Assembly (NCBI GenBank): GCA_030533445.1
Contig: CM060066.1
Coordinates: 310,001-374,000, forward strand
Length of the DNA stretch: 64,000 nt
Reading direction: 5' to 3'
DNA from: Cyprinodon diabolis
Lineage: Eukaryota > Chordata > Actinopteri > Cyprinodontiformes > Cyprinodontidae
Shown: in pieces, positions 55,101 to 64,000 of the stretch
How positions within the stretch are numbered: the first letter of the stretch is position 1
Layout of the letters: each line of letters opens with the position of its first letter
The notes under the pieces: model-generated
What the model was told of the DNA's origin: nothing
The model's database searches: none
What the model saw: the letters and a program-made list of their open reading frames with translations, nothing else
Translations under genes and position numbers: made by a program

Positions 55101-58100
55101 GCCGGGTTCTGTTCCTTACGACCGTTTACATGCCACACTAGCACGGTTCCTCTCCTCCTAGTGGCAATCTACGGTACTACTGCTCTCTAGAGAGAAACAA
55201 GCAAACCAAAATGGCGGCGCCCGTAACATTCAGGAAGTTTGCAGAGAGTCAGGCGAAGAAGGCAGCCTTTGGTGAATTTCCTTGACAGTCGGCTTTTGGA
55301 GGTGGATACGACAAACATTAGTCTGATCAGGGCTTCCAGACGCAGGAAACAACGACAGACATTGAGGTTCATTGCACTGCTAAGCAGAATCCTCACTGGA
55401 AATCATGTAGCGCAGTGGGGAAGCTAGTATTTTTATGAATGTCTGAAACTTCCTGATTACGGAGGCTGTCTGTAAGGAGATGACGTGGTCTGCTCATGCG
55501 CTCTTTGTTATCTGAGAACCGAGCCAGAACTGAACCGCGCCGAGCCCTGCTGATGAACTAGTACCAGTTTAGCGCGGTTCGGTTGGGTCTGGCACGGCCT
55601 GGTCAGTGTTGATTTACACTCAACAGTTATCTGGGTTACCGTACTCGGACTGATCTCTGCGCAGTTTCTAAAGACTGAGTCCAGTTAGCTCAGTCTCTTT
55701 GAGTTAACTGGATGATTTAATGAACTGTAAAGTTCCTTGTGATGTTGTGAATACGTGCTATAGAACTAAACTGAATGGAGTAGATTGTTTTAATATTAGC
55801 TGGCTAATATCAGCTGGCTACTGTCAGCTGCTAATAGCAGCTGGCTAATGGCTAATGTCAGCGGGCTAATGTTAGCTGGCTACTGTCAGTTGGCTAATAG
55901 CAGCTGGCTAAAGGCTAATGTCAGCTGGCTAATATCAACTGGCTAATGTCAGCTGGCTACTGTCAGCTGGCTAATTGCAGCTGGCTAATATCAGCTGGCT
56001 ACTGTCAGCTGCTAATAGCAGCTGGCTAATGGCTAATGTCAGCGGGCTAATGTTAGCTGGCTACTGTCAGTTGGCTAATAGCAGCTGGCTAAAGACTAAT
56101 GTCAGCTGGCTAATATCAACTGGCTAATGTCAGCTGGCTACTGTCAGCTGGCTAATTGCAGCTGGCTAATATCAGCTGGCTACTGTCAGCTGCTAATAGC
56201 AGCTGGCTAATGGCTAATGTCAGCGGGCTAATGTTAGCTGGCTACTGTCAGTTAGCTAATAGCAGCTGGCTAAAGGCTAATGTCAGCTGGCTAATATCAA
56301 CTGGCTAATGTCAGCTGGCTACTGTCAGCTGGCTAATTGCAGCTGGCTACTGTCAGCTGGCTAATTGCAGCTGGCTAATGTCAGCTGGCTAATATCAAGT
56401 GCTAATATCAGCTGGCTACTGTCAGCTGGCTAATAGCAGCTGGCTAATGGCTAAGGTCAGCTGGCTAATATCAACTGGCTAATGTCAGCTGGCTACTGTC
56501 AGCTGGCTAATTGCAGCTAGCTACTGTCAGCTGGCTAATTGCAGCTGGCTAATGTCAGCTGGCTAATATCAAGTGCTAGTATCAGCTGGCTACTGTCAGC
56601 TGGCTAATAGCAGCTGGCTAATGGCTAAGGTCAGCTGGCTAATATCAACTGGCTAATGTCAGCTGGCTAATATCAAGTGCTAATATCAGCTGGCTACTGT
56701 CAGCTGACTAATAGCAGCTGGCTAATGGCTAAGGTCAGCTGGCTAATATCAGCTGGCTAATGTCAGCTGGCTAATATCAAGTGCTAATATCAGCTGGCTA
56801 ATATCAGATGACTAACAGCTAATGTCAGCTGGCTAACGGTTAATGTCAGCTGACTAGTTTCAGCTGGCTAATGGCTAGTGTCAGCTGGCTAATGGCTAAT
56901 GTCATCTGGCTAATGACTGATATCAGCTGGCTAATGGCAAATGTCAGCTGGCTAGTGTCAGCGGGCTAATGGCTAATGTCAGCTGGCTAGTGTCAGCTGG
57001 CTAATGGTCAATGTCAGCTGGCTAAGGCTAGTGTCAGCTGGCTAATGACTTATGTCAGCTGGCTAATGGCTAGTGTCAGCTGGCTAGTATCAGCTGGCTA
57101 ATGTCAGCTTGCTAATGGCTAGTGTCAGCTGGCTAGTATCAGCTGGCTAATGTCAGATGGCTAGTGTCAGTTGGCCAGTGTCAGCTGGCTAATGGCTAGT
57201 GTCTGCTGGCTAATGACTAATGACAGCTGGCTAAGGTCAGCTGGCTAATGGCTAGTGTCAGTTGGCTAATGACTAATGTCAGCTGGCTAATGACTAATGA
57301 CACCTGGCTAATGGCTAATGTCAGCTGGCTAATGGCTAGTGTCAGCTGGCTAATGGCTAAGGTCAGCTGGCTAATGGCTAAGGTCAGCTGGCTAATGACT
57401 AAGGTCAGCTGGCTAATGGCTAAGGTCAGCTGGCTAATGACTAAGGTCAGCTGGCTAATGGCTAAGGTCAGCTGGCTAATGTCAAATGGCTAATATCAGC
57501 TTAGATGTCGGTCTCCAATGCCCAAAATTAATATCATGTTTATGGCCCAACAGTATTGATAAACCACAGAAACTGAAAGTCACAAAATATAAAAACCTTT
57601 TAATCCTCTAAGTATAGGAAAGCGGTTTTATGAACATGGTTACTCATTCAATGGAATGGTTGTTAGACGCCTGGACCAGGAGGGACGACTACAGTAACGA
57701 CTACAGCCTGTTTTCCTTCCTCTGCTCAGACTTCAGGTGGACTTGCCCGGTCACGGCTGCTCATCCCATCGTCCTCCTGGAGTTCTCTATGCCTTCCCTT
57801 CTTACGTGATGGACGTACGCAGAGTGGTTGATGGTGGGTGATGCATTGGATTCCTTTGAGTAGAATCTGGCTTCATGTAATAAATTGGGCTACATTAGGC
57901 AGTAGACTCAGTGATGATATTTCCTCCCCACAGCGCTGCAGTGGAGCAGGTTCTCCATCATCGGCCACAGCATGGGTGAGTCATGCACTGATCCTGTGAT
58001 CTGCAGATGTTCTCGGGAGGACCTTCATGACTTCTCTTTGTGTTTCAGGTGGAAACATAGCTGGAATGGTGAGTCCATAAGCTGAAGTTGTTTTCTCCCA

Positions 58101-61100
58101 TTACACGGGGAAGCATGGCAGTAACTGCATCATGCTGTGGGGAGTCCTTTTGAGACAAGTGTAGACATGATTGATGGTGGGGGTGGGGAGGGGGCTGAGG
58201 TGGAGTGACCACCCCACCAGAACGGAGACGTCGCCGATAAGGCGCTGTCTTTTTAAATGTATCTATTAGTCTTTACGGAGCTAGTGGCTCGTTTTTATGG
58301 ACAATAAGCTGACAGGAAGGGGGGGGGGAGAGACATGCGGGAAAAGGACCAAAGGCCGGATGACTAAGACCTCGAAACATGGGTCTTATGCGCTAACCGC
58401 TGCGCCACCAAAGCACGCCCCGCTACGTCTAATTTCTAATTAAAATGAGAAATTTCTGCTCCGTTTCTCAATAAAGTTTCTGTTGAATCAATTCAAGACG
58501 TATGAAGGACTGAGAGTCAGTTAAGGAATGCAGGACAAACCCTTCTGAGAGAGAGGAGATGGAATAAATGGACGTTAGCACAGAGAGAGCATAAGGGCTG
58601 TGAATGTTGCTGTAGTTCAGACTGTTCAGCATCTGTTTGCTGTTTTCTACAGTTCAGCGCTCTGTATCCTGAGATGGTGGACGCCGTGGTGCTGCTGGAC
58701 TCCTACGGGTTCATACCTACTGATCCGGTATGTTTACCGACCCGCAGCAACCTTCTCCATTTAAAGCTAAACTCAGAACCTCGGAAAATAGATGATGTTT
58801 GTACGGTTAGGAAACAGAGCAGGAAGCTCCGTGTTTGAAATAATCCCTAATAATCCGTGTGATGATTCAGGATTTAATCCTTATTAGGAGGCTGGATATG
58901 ATGGAGGGGAATCAGCTGATATGTTTATTTATTTCCTTTTTTCTCCAATTATTGCGACTGATGCTTAATAAGCAAATCTTTAGTTTTAGTAAACTGCAGC
59001 AGCATCTCTCCTGTTTACCTCCGGCTGCTTTTCTATTGGTTGTAAAGATGCATGACTTCCCGTAAAAAGGAAGGAAATTAAGAATTATAGACGAAAACGC
59101 AAGATATACAGACTGATCATCTGGACACGTTTTTAATTAGCTACGAACAAACAGACTTCTGGTGAAGGTTCTTCCTCATTTTGATGTACAGTGGTGTAAA
59201 AAAGTGATCACCCACTTAGCTAAATCACTAACTGGCTACGATCAACCATCCATCCATTATCTGGCACGCTTGTCCCAGTTGGGGTGGCGAGGGGTGCTGG
59301 TGTCTATCCCCAGCTGTCATTGGGCGGGAGGCGGGGTTCACCCTGGGCAGGTGACCAGTCCATCACAGTGGCTTCAATCAACCGCTTCAAATTAGAATTT
59401 TACCAGCAATACCTGCTGATTATTGGGGGACATGCAGGGGTGAGCAATCAGCTGGTAGATTAAACTATTTCAAAAAGGGAAATATTCATGCAAGATGTTG
59501 ATTAAAGGGTCTATATCATGCAAATAATTATTTGAGCTTTTAATTCTGATATTTCCTTCCTGCCTAAAGCAGCACCTGGAACAATACGCCCACAGCAGCA
59601 AAGGGCCGTCACCTCTGCTCAGTGTTGGTGATGGCAGTGTGGTGATGCGGGCCTGCTGTGCTGCTTTACGATGAAGTCAGTTTGGTGAACAGCAGGAAAA
59701 TCAAGTAAAGTACCAAAGCTTCAGAGGGAAAAAAATTTTGAGTTGGCCTAGTCAAAGTCCAGATGCTTTGGTAGAACCTTAAAGGGTTTTCATATTAGCA
59801 ATACATCAATCAACTGTGCTTAAAGAGTTCCTCCCCCTCAGCTGGAAATTATTCTGGATTATTTTAAAACAGCGTTTGGTTATTCTCTGTTTGATTGTTG
59901 ATTTGATATCTGACACCAGGAAAAGGATAAATATTTGTTTTTAAGGATAATTTCCATGAACTTTCAGAAAGAAATGCCTGGAATACTACGGCAGGGGATG
60001 GATGAGATGATCCAGTTTGAAAAGAAGATGGAGGGCATGAAGGGGCGAGTTTACACTTATGAAAAGGCTGTTGAAAGGTAAAACCCGCCTGTTTCATCTG
60101 TAACTGGATTCTTTCTAACCGTCATGGAGGTTCTTCCTGTGTGTCATCATCAAGGCTTTTGGCTGCTAACCCAAGTCTGGGTGAAGCGTCTGCAAAGATC
60201 CTCTTGGAGCGAGGTCTGGTCCAGGTGGACGGAGGTAAATCAGTGATTCATATACCCACCTTCTTCTTCTCTTTGACTATTTGAGCTGAAGGACGGAGTA
60301 CATTTCTGCACTGTGAGATCAATAAAGTCAATCAATCAATCAATCAATCAATTATTTTTTCCCCTTAGAGTCTCTTTTGCTTTTTCTGCTCCATTCCTGA
60401 CGGATCTTTCTGTCTGTTGCAGGAGTGACGTTCTCCAGAGACTTTCGCATCAACCTGGTAGGCTAGCGAGCGGCAGTCTGTCTATGGCCAGCAGGGTCAA
60501 AAGTTCACACATTAGTCACTTCAGTAGAAGTATAGATCCTGCAGTTTAAAAACACTCTGGTAAAAGTTAAAGTATCAACTTAACCTCTTTACTGAAGTAA
60601 AAGTGTAAAAGTATGTGCTCCAAAAACTACTTAAAGTATAAAAGTATAAAGTAACCTTTAATAAAAACAGCCAGATGCCGCTAGATGAACTGAAAGCTCT
60701 ATTTCTATAATCCTGTGAGATAGGGCCCAGGATGAGGGAGGTCTGGTTGGTCTCCGTCTCCCGATACGCTCTCGCCTGTGTCCGACCTTTCAAACATTTC
60801 AGCATCTTTTTCTGAATCCCACATCGTAGCATGGCATAGACAATTCACGTTAGCAGTTTGAAGAACACCTGCTGGCTTCTGATGGTTTCCTTTAGCTAAC
60901 CAATGAGTGTTTGCGTTCTATGACTCATCCAATCACACTAGTTTCACTAGACGTGGGTGGAGCCAATGATCTGCATTGGATGGAGCACATGACGGGAAAT
61001 AAATATTTAGAAACATTAAACCGAAGCCAAGAGGAACGAGTAACGTTTGTTTAAAAATGTAAGGAATAGAAAGAACAGATACTGGTGTGGAAATGAGTAG

Positions 61101-62713
61101 TATTAGGAAGTAGGAAGAAAAATAAGTAATGGAGTAAAGTAGAGATACCTAAAAGTGAACTTAAGTACAGTAACAAAGTATTTGTACTTTGTTACTTGAA
61201 ACCTCTGCCTATGGCCAGCAGTCAGTCTGCCTACGGCCAGCGGTTTGCCTGTGGCCAGCGGTTTGCCTGTGGCCAGCGGTCTGTCTATGGTCAACAGTCT
61301 GCCTGTGGCCAGCGGTCTGTCTTCGGCCAGCGGTCTGTCTGTGGCCAGCAGCCTGTCTATGGCCAGCGGTCTGTCTATGGCCAGCAGCCTGTCTATGGCC
61401 AGCGGTCTGTCTATGGCCAGCGGTCTGTCTATGGCCAACAGTCTGCCTGTGGCCAGCGGTTTGCCTGTGGCCAGCGGTTTGCCTGTGGCCAGCGGTCTGT
61501 CTATGGCCAGCGGTCTGTCTATGGCCAGCGGTCTGTCTGTGGCCAATAGTCTGCCTGTGGCCAGCGGTCTGTCTATGGCCAGCGGTCTGTCTATGGCCAG
61601 CAGCCTGTCTATGGCCAGCGGTCTGTCTATGGCCAGCAGCCTGTCTATGGCCAGCGGTCTGTCTATGGCCAACAGTCTGCCTGTGGCCAGCGGTCTGTCT
61701 ATGGCCAGCGGTCTGTCTATGGCCAGCGGTCTGTCTATGGCCAGCAGCCTGTCTATGGCCAGCGGTCTGCCTGTGGCCAGCGGTCTGTCTATGGCCAGCG
61801 GTCTGTCTATGGCCAGCGGTCTGTCTGTGGCCAACAGTCTGCCTGTGGCCAGCGGTCTGTCTTCGGCCAGCGGTCTGTCTGTGGCCAGCAGCCTGTCTAT
61901 GGCCAGCAGCCTGTCTATGGCCAGCGGTCTGTCTATGGCCAACAGTCTGCCTGTGGCCAGCGGTCTGTCTATGGCCAGCGGTCTGTCTATGGCCAGCGGT
62001 CTGCCTACGGCCAGCGGTCTGTCTGTGGCCAGCGGTCTGCCTACGGCCAGCGGTCTGTCTGTGGCCAGCGGCCTGTCTATGGCCAGCGGTCTGTCTGTGG
62101 CCAGCGGTCTGCCTACGGCCAGCGGTCTGTCTACGGCCAGCGGTCTGTCTATGGCCAGCGGTCTGTCTATGGCCAGCGGTCTGTCTATGGCCAGCGGTCT
62201 GCCTGTGGCCAGCGGTCTGTCTATGGCCAGCGGTCTGTCTATGGCCAGCGGTCTGTCTGTGGCCAACAGTCTGCCTGTGGCCAGCGGTCTGTCTTCGGCC
62301 AGCGGTCTGTCTGTGGCCAGCAGCCTGTCTATGGCCAGCAGTCTGTCTATGGCTAGCGGTCTGTCTACGGCCAGCGGTCTACCTGTGGCTAGTGGTCTAC
62401 CTGTGGCTAGTGGTCTACCTATGGCTGCTGGCCGTTCAGTAACTTCTGTTTTCTGTGTTTCTTTCCTTTTTAGAAGAACATTTCTCGCCTCAGTCTGGAA
62501 CAGAGTCTGGAGCTGCAGTCCAAGATTGAAGCTTCTGTCCTTGTTGTTCTGTGAGCTGTTTTTCCGTTTGTCCGATTCCCCCTGAATGCATCACACTGAA
62601 TGATTTGCTTTATTTCTTCCAACAGAGCAGAAGGTGGATTTGAGAAAATATTTACAGACGGTGATAAGAAGAAATTTACATCGACTCTTCTTCAGGCCTA
62701 CAGGGATGGAAAT
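52134..62713 (+). CDS. serhl: Serine hydrolase-like protein (exons 1-11, 3' end outside window)
   Basis: An alpha/beta-hydrolase of the SERHL family; the natural substrate is not established. Exons: 52134-52191, 53328-53471 or -53476, 57730 or 57737-57833, 57934-57975, 58049-58068, 58653-58727, 59968-60077, 60155-60234, 60423-60457, 62474-62550 and 62626-62713. Features in order: [19 protein letters not shown] (oxyanion region) in [31 protein letters not shown]; the nucleophile elbow [11 protein letters not shown] (serine in GHSMG); [12 protein letters not shown]. The catalytic histidine (GNH-like) would lie in exons beyond 64000. All exons join in frame except exon 2 to exon 3. The usual donor (AAAG|GTCAGG) plus acceptor (CTCAG|ACTTCAG) shifts the frame. 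Only donor 53477 with acceptor 57737 keeps it, and then lacks a few residues of the YVAVD strand. It may therefore be damaged. The introns hold two large minisatellites. Confidence 0.88.
52535..52724. mobile_element. Unclassified interspersed repeat with a hairpin
   Basis: Begins with the foldback CATGCCGAAGGCATG (arms CATGCC/GGCATG, loop GAA), followed by GTTCTCCTCGTCCCCCAAAA, CTTCGGCGCGTAACTAGTCC and CGATCCGGGCTTGTATATAG. It is GC-rich unlike its AT-rich surroundings and non-coding. It looks like a mobile fragment, but I cannot name the family. Confidence 0.4.
52725..52990 (+). mobile_element. L2-like LINE 3'-tail (third copy)
   Basis: CCTCAGCAGATGGCCGCTCA through GGAGCTATAGAAATAAACTG matches the 3' UTR of the LINE copies at 37.4-40.6 kb nearly base for base. 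Only the last 260 bases are present. It lies in serhl intron 1, in gene orientation. Confidence 0.85.
53990..55010 (+). mobile_element. Rex1/CR1-like LINE fragment (inactive)
   Basis: In serhl intron 2. Plus-strand pieces in shifting frames read [36 protein letters not shown] (catalytic ADD), then [20 protein letters not shown] and the C-terminal [14 protein letters not shown]. It has stops and several frame changes. It is the same LINE type as the remnant at 18.8-19.85 kb. Confidence 0.8.
55060..55640. mobile_element. Probable non-autonomous DNA transposon
   Basis: Both ends are rich in imperfect inverted repeats: CAGTTAACCGTGCCGGGTTC on the left and TTGGGTCTGGCACGGCCTGG on the right. The interior has a short frame starting ATGGCGGCGCCCGTAACATT (55211), reading [14 protein letters not shown] and stopping after 24 residues, and another with [15 protein letters not shown]. 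This suggests a decayed transposon with remnants of coding sequence; the superfamily is not certain. Confidence 0.4.
55680..55794 (+). mobile_element. Decayed LINE tail next to minisatellite
   Basis: AACTGGATGATTTAATGAAC, TGTAAAGTTCCTTGTGATG and GTGCTATAGAACTAAACTGA is a diverged version of the L2-like tail seen at 40.5 and 52.95 kb. The 14-bp array begins right after it. Confidence 0.55.
55795..57505. repeat. 14-bp minisatellite with 181-bp higher-order repeats in serhl intron 2
   Basis: About 120 copies of a GCTGGCTAATGTCA-type 14-bp unit (variants TATCA, TAGCA, TTGCA, CTGTCA). In the left part a 181-bp block is repeated three times: AGCGGGCTAATGTTAGCTGG begins near 55860, 56041 and 56222. 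The right part is looser, with GGCTAATGGCTAAGGTCA forms that leave a frame open (57248-57493). Most units carry the E-box palindrome CAGCTG at their junction. The array ends about 225 bp before exon 3. Confidence 0.97.
58225..58430 (-). mobile_element. tRNA-derived SINE
   Basis: On the minus strand the head reads GGTGGCGCAGCGGTTAGCGC (A-box-like TGGCGCAGCGG), then a B-box-like GTTTCGAGGTCTTAG. A body with CCCGCATGTCTCTCCCCCC follows. It lies in serhl intron 5. A tRNA-like head with an added body supports SINE, not a tRNA gene. Confidence 0.6.
59185..59400. mobile_element. Short interspersed repeat inserted into an older repeat
   Basis: The CATCCATCCATTATCTGG to CAGTCCATCACAGTGGC segment (59248-59376) is a very common fish repeat. 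It is flanked by a perfect ATCAACC duplication (59241-59247 and 59377-59383). The host sequence around it (TACAGTGGTGTAAAAAAGTG) is another abundant fish repeat. Both lie in serhl intron 6. Confidence 0.65.
60331..60352. repeat. (ATCA)n microsatellite
   Basis: A short tetranucleotide run in serhl intron 8, after an AATAAAGTC string that resembles a retroelement tail. Confidence 0.8.
60466..60489. repeat. Orphan unit of the 18-bp minisatellite
   Basis: GGCAGTCTGTCTATGGCC, 9 bp after serhl exon 9, is one unit of the array that otherwise starts at 61209, on the other side of the MITE. Confidence 0.8.
60490..61208. mobile_element. MITE inserted within the 18-bp minisatellite
   Basis: A 719-bp AT-rich non-coding element. 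Its ends are imperfect inverted repeats: left AGCAGGGTCAAAAGTTCAC and right, reverse complemented, GCAGAGGTTTCAAGTAAC. The interior is full of AAAAGTA/TACTT motifs, typical of a widespread fish MITE. It is bounded by CTATGGCC (60482-60489 and 61209-61216), an 8-bp duplication that is itself part of the minisatellite unit. Confidence 0.65.
61209..62430. repeat. 18-bp minisatellite in serhl intron 9
   Basis: About 67 copies of GGTCTGTCTATGGCCAGC, with GCCTGTGG, GCCTACGG and TCTTCGG variants. All three plus-strand frames and one minus frame stay open for hundreds of codons because the unit length is 18. These frames end in or just past exon 10 in the wrong register, so they are not genes. Long blocks recur (the GTCTTCGGCC marker at 61319, 61859 and 62291, spaced 540 and 432 bp, multiples of 18). 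The array ends 43 bp before exon 10. Confidence 0.97.
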
Positions 62714-63954
62714 GTGAGTCCATTCCTCCTTCCCAGTCAGACCAGAGCTTTGCTTCCCAGTCTTTACTGGTGTGCTCTGCACGTTTGTTTCTGTTCAACA
62801 GTAATTTAAGAAATCTGATAACTTCATTTTTATTTTTTGACCAATGATTTTGCGGATCAATAAACACCAAAGCAAACATCTAATTAGAGGCCCTGATGAC
62901 GATGAAGGCAGTTAGTTTAACTACAAACCAGCTGCTGAAATGGAACAATGTCTCTGCTGAGTCCGCAGACAAACCTTTCTTACCTTTAACATCTGAATCA
63001 GAACAAATTCCTTTCTTTGACAGAATGGTTTTATAAAAGCTGAGATATGGGTTCAGCTTTTAACACTCCAGTCTGTTTTCTCTGTTCTCTCCAAACAGAG
63101 AAAATGTCTTTTAGCACGGATCAGATGCTAACTGTGGTTAGCGTTGAGCTTAATTGGGTGATTCCTCGATAGTGAAGCTCGATGGAAATCAGCCGAAGTT
63201 CAAAAGACGCTTCGGAGACGTTTTGGCAGCAGGTTGCTAAAATGTTTATTCCAACAGACATGGGAGGAAAATGTGCTTAAAACAGGGTTTCTGCAGCTTT
63301 ACACATAAAAATGAGCTTTATGGACCGAGTTCAGGATCAGTTTGACAACTTTTAACGCCACAGGTTATGTTAGCGAGATCCTGGGAAATGGAAAACTCCA
63401 CCACTTCCTGAACAGAGCAGCTCTCTGTCTCCATCACAGGATGAACCCAGGTGTGTGTTGCCATGGTTACTGAGCTGCGCACACCTGGATTCATCAGTTC
63501 ATTTAGTAGAAGAAGACTGGGAACCAAAGAGCTGCCTCTGCTCAGGAAGCGGAGGATTGTGCATAGAGCTCATTGTTGCCACCAAGCTGGGAGGATTTTA
63601 TTTTCTCTCAAGGTTTCTAAGCTTTTTCCCTCCGTTAGTGAAAAAGCTTTGCTAAAAACTCATAAGTCTAATTTTTTCTGTCACTTGAACACTTGGCTCT
63701 GCAGCCTGTGGGGAAAATGGAGATCAGACTCGTTAAGAGCAGCTGAGAAATGTGTCGTTATTTTAGAAAACAATATGGAAAAACTTTGTTAAAGACAAAA
63801 GCATCAAAGCTGTGGTACTAAATAATGTATTTTTTTTGGCATATATAAAGTACTGTGCTCAGTGGCTACATAAGTGTCTTTATATTTAAAAGATTTAATC
63901 TAAATCTAATCGAAGATCTTTCACTAATTTCCACCACCTATAAAAAGGGGGTTA
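62714..63954. other. serhl intron 11, no exon seen
   Basis: After exon 11 (GAAAT|GTGAGT) no further serhl coding exon appears to the window end. I looked for the expected C-terminal part with a GNH/GDH histidine motif and did not find it. The open frames at 63318-63792 show no family pattern. Confidence 0.5.
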
Positions 63955-64000
63955 ATTGGTTGTATTCTGCCACATCTCCAGTAGGTGGCAGTAAACTCAA
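63955..64000 (+). mobile_element. Possible I/Nimb-like LINE tail, cut by the window edge
   Basis: CCACATCTCCAGTAGGTGGC resembles the CACACCAGTAGGTGGCGGAA tail of the LINE ending at 12397. The window stops before the diagnostic AAGAAG run. Confidence 0.3.

Noticed and set aside
55187..55427. Start of a host gene at [14 protein letters not shown]
   Set aside because: The frame stops after 24 residues, and the sequence is enclosed by inverted-repeat-like ends typical of a DNA transposon.
61103..62585. Three overlapping plus frames (up to 446 codons) and a 387-codon minus frame
   Set aside because: They are frames of the 18-bp intronic minisatellite; the plus frame that reaches exon 10 reads it in the wrong register.

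Overview
The window is vertebrate, and specifically teleost-fish, nuclear DNA. Its genes are split by short introns with GT..AG ends. It carries fish-type LINE, Penelope, SINE and MITE repeats. Five host genes can be read exon by exon: smdt1 (EMRE of the mitochondrial calcium uniporter, minus), a luc7l-family U1 snRNP splicing factor (plus), cenpm (kinetochore protein CENP-M, plus), mb (myoglobin, minus) and the 5' eleven exons of a serine hydrolase-like gene, serhl (plus, running off the right edge). SMDT1, CENPM, SERHL and MB all lie on human chromosome 22q, so this looks like a rearranged piece of that ancestral block. The species cannot be fixed from the sequence alone.

Layout. 1-2.4 kb: a flank, a MITE and a 15-bp minisatellite. 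2.4-6.7 kb: smdt1, whose 4-kb intron is packed with a SINE, an L1/Tx1-like LINE remnant and a Penelope-like element. 7.1-12.4 kb: a hAT-like MITE, an RTE-like LINE endonuclease domain, and an I/Nimb-like LINE interrupted by a second LINE. 12.4-18.7 kb: luc7l. 18.8-30.8 kb: a LINE remnant with a 32-bp array inside it, then a 10.9-kb array of about 188 copies of a 58-bp unit. 31.4-36.2 kb: cenpm, with a 36-bp array filling intron 5. 37.4-40.6 kb: two head-to-tail L2-like LINE pieces. 43.4-46.1 kb: mb, with a TATA box and an apparent non-coding first exon. 46.4-51.5 kb: four more tandem arrays. 52.1 kb to the end: serhl, whose introns hold LINE, SINE and MITE insertions and two large minisatellites.

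The genes are unrelated housekeeping or tissue genes and do not form a pathway together. The striking property of the window is its tandem repeats: about a dozen minisatellites with unrelated units make up roughly 24 kb, more than a third of the sequence. Several sit inside introns close to exons, several have internal higher-order duplications, and several have a unit that contains a short perfect inverted repeat. Two can be tied to transposons: the 15-bp array begins exactly inside a MITE arm, and the 32-bp array lies inside a LINE copy. Very long open frames in these arrays are by-products of unit lengths divisible by three, not genes. I saw no bacterial-type system, CRISPR array or virus.
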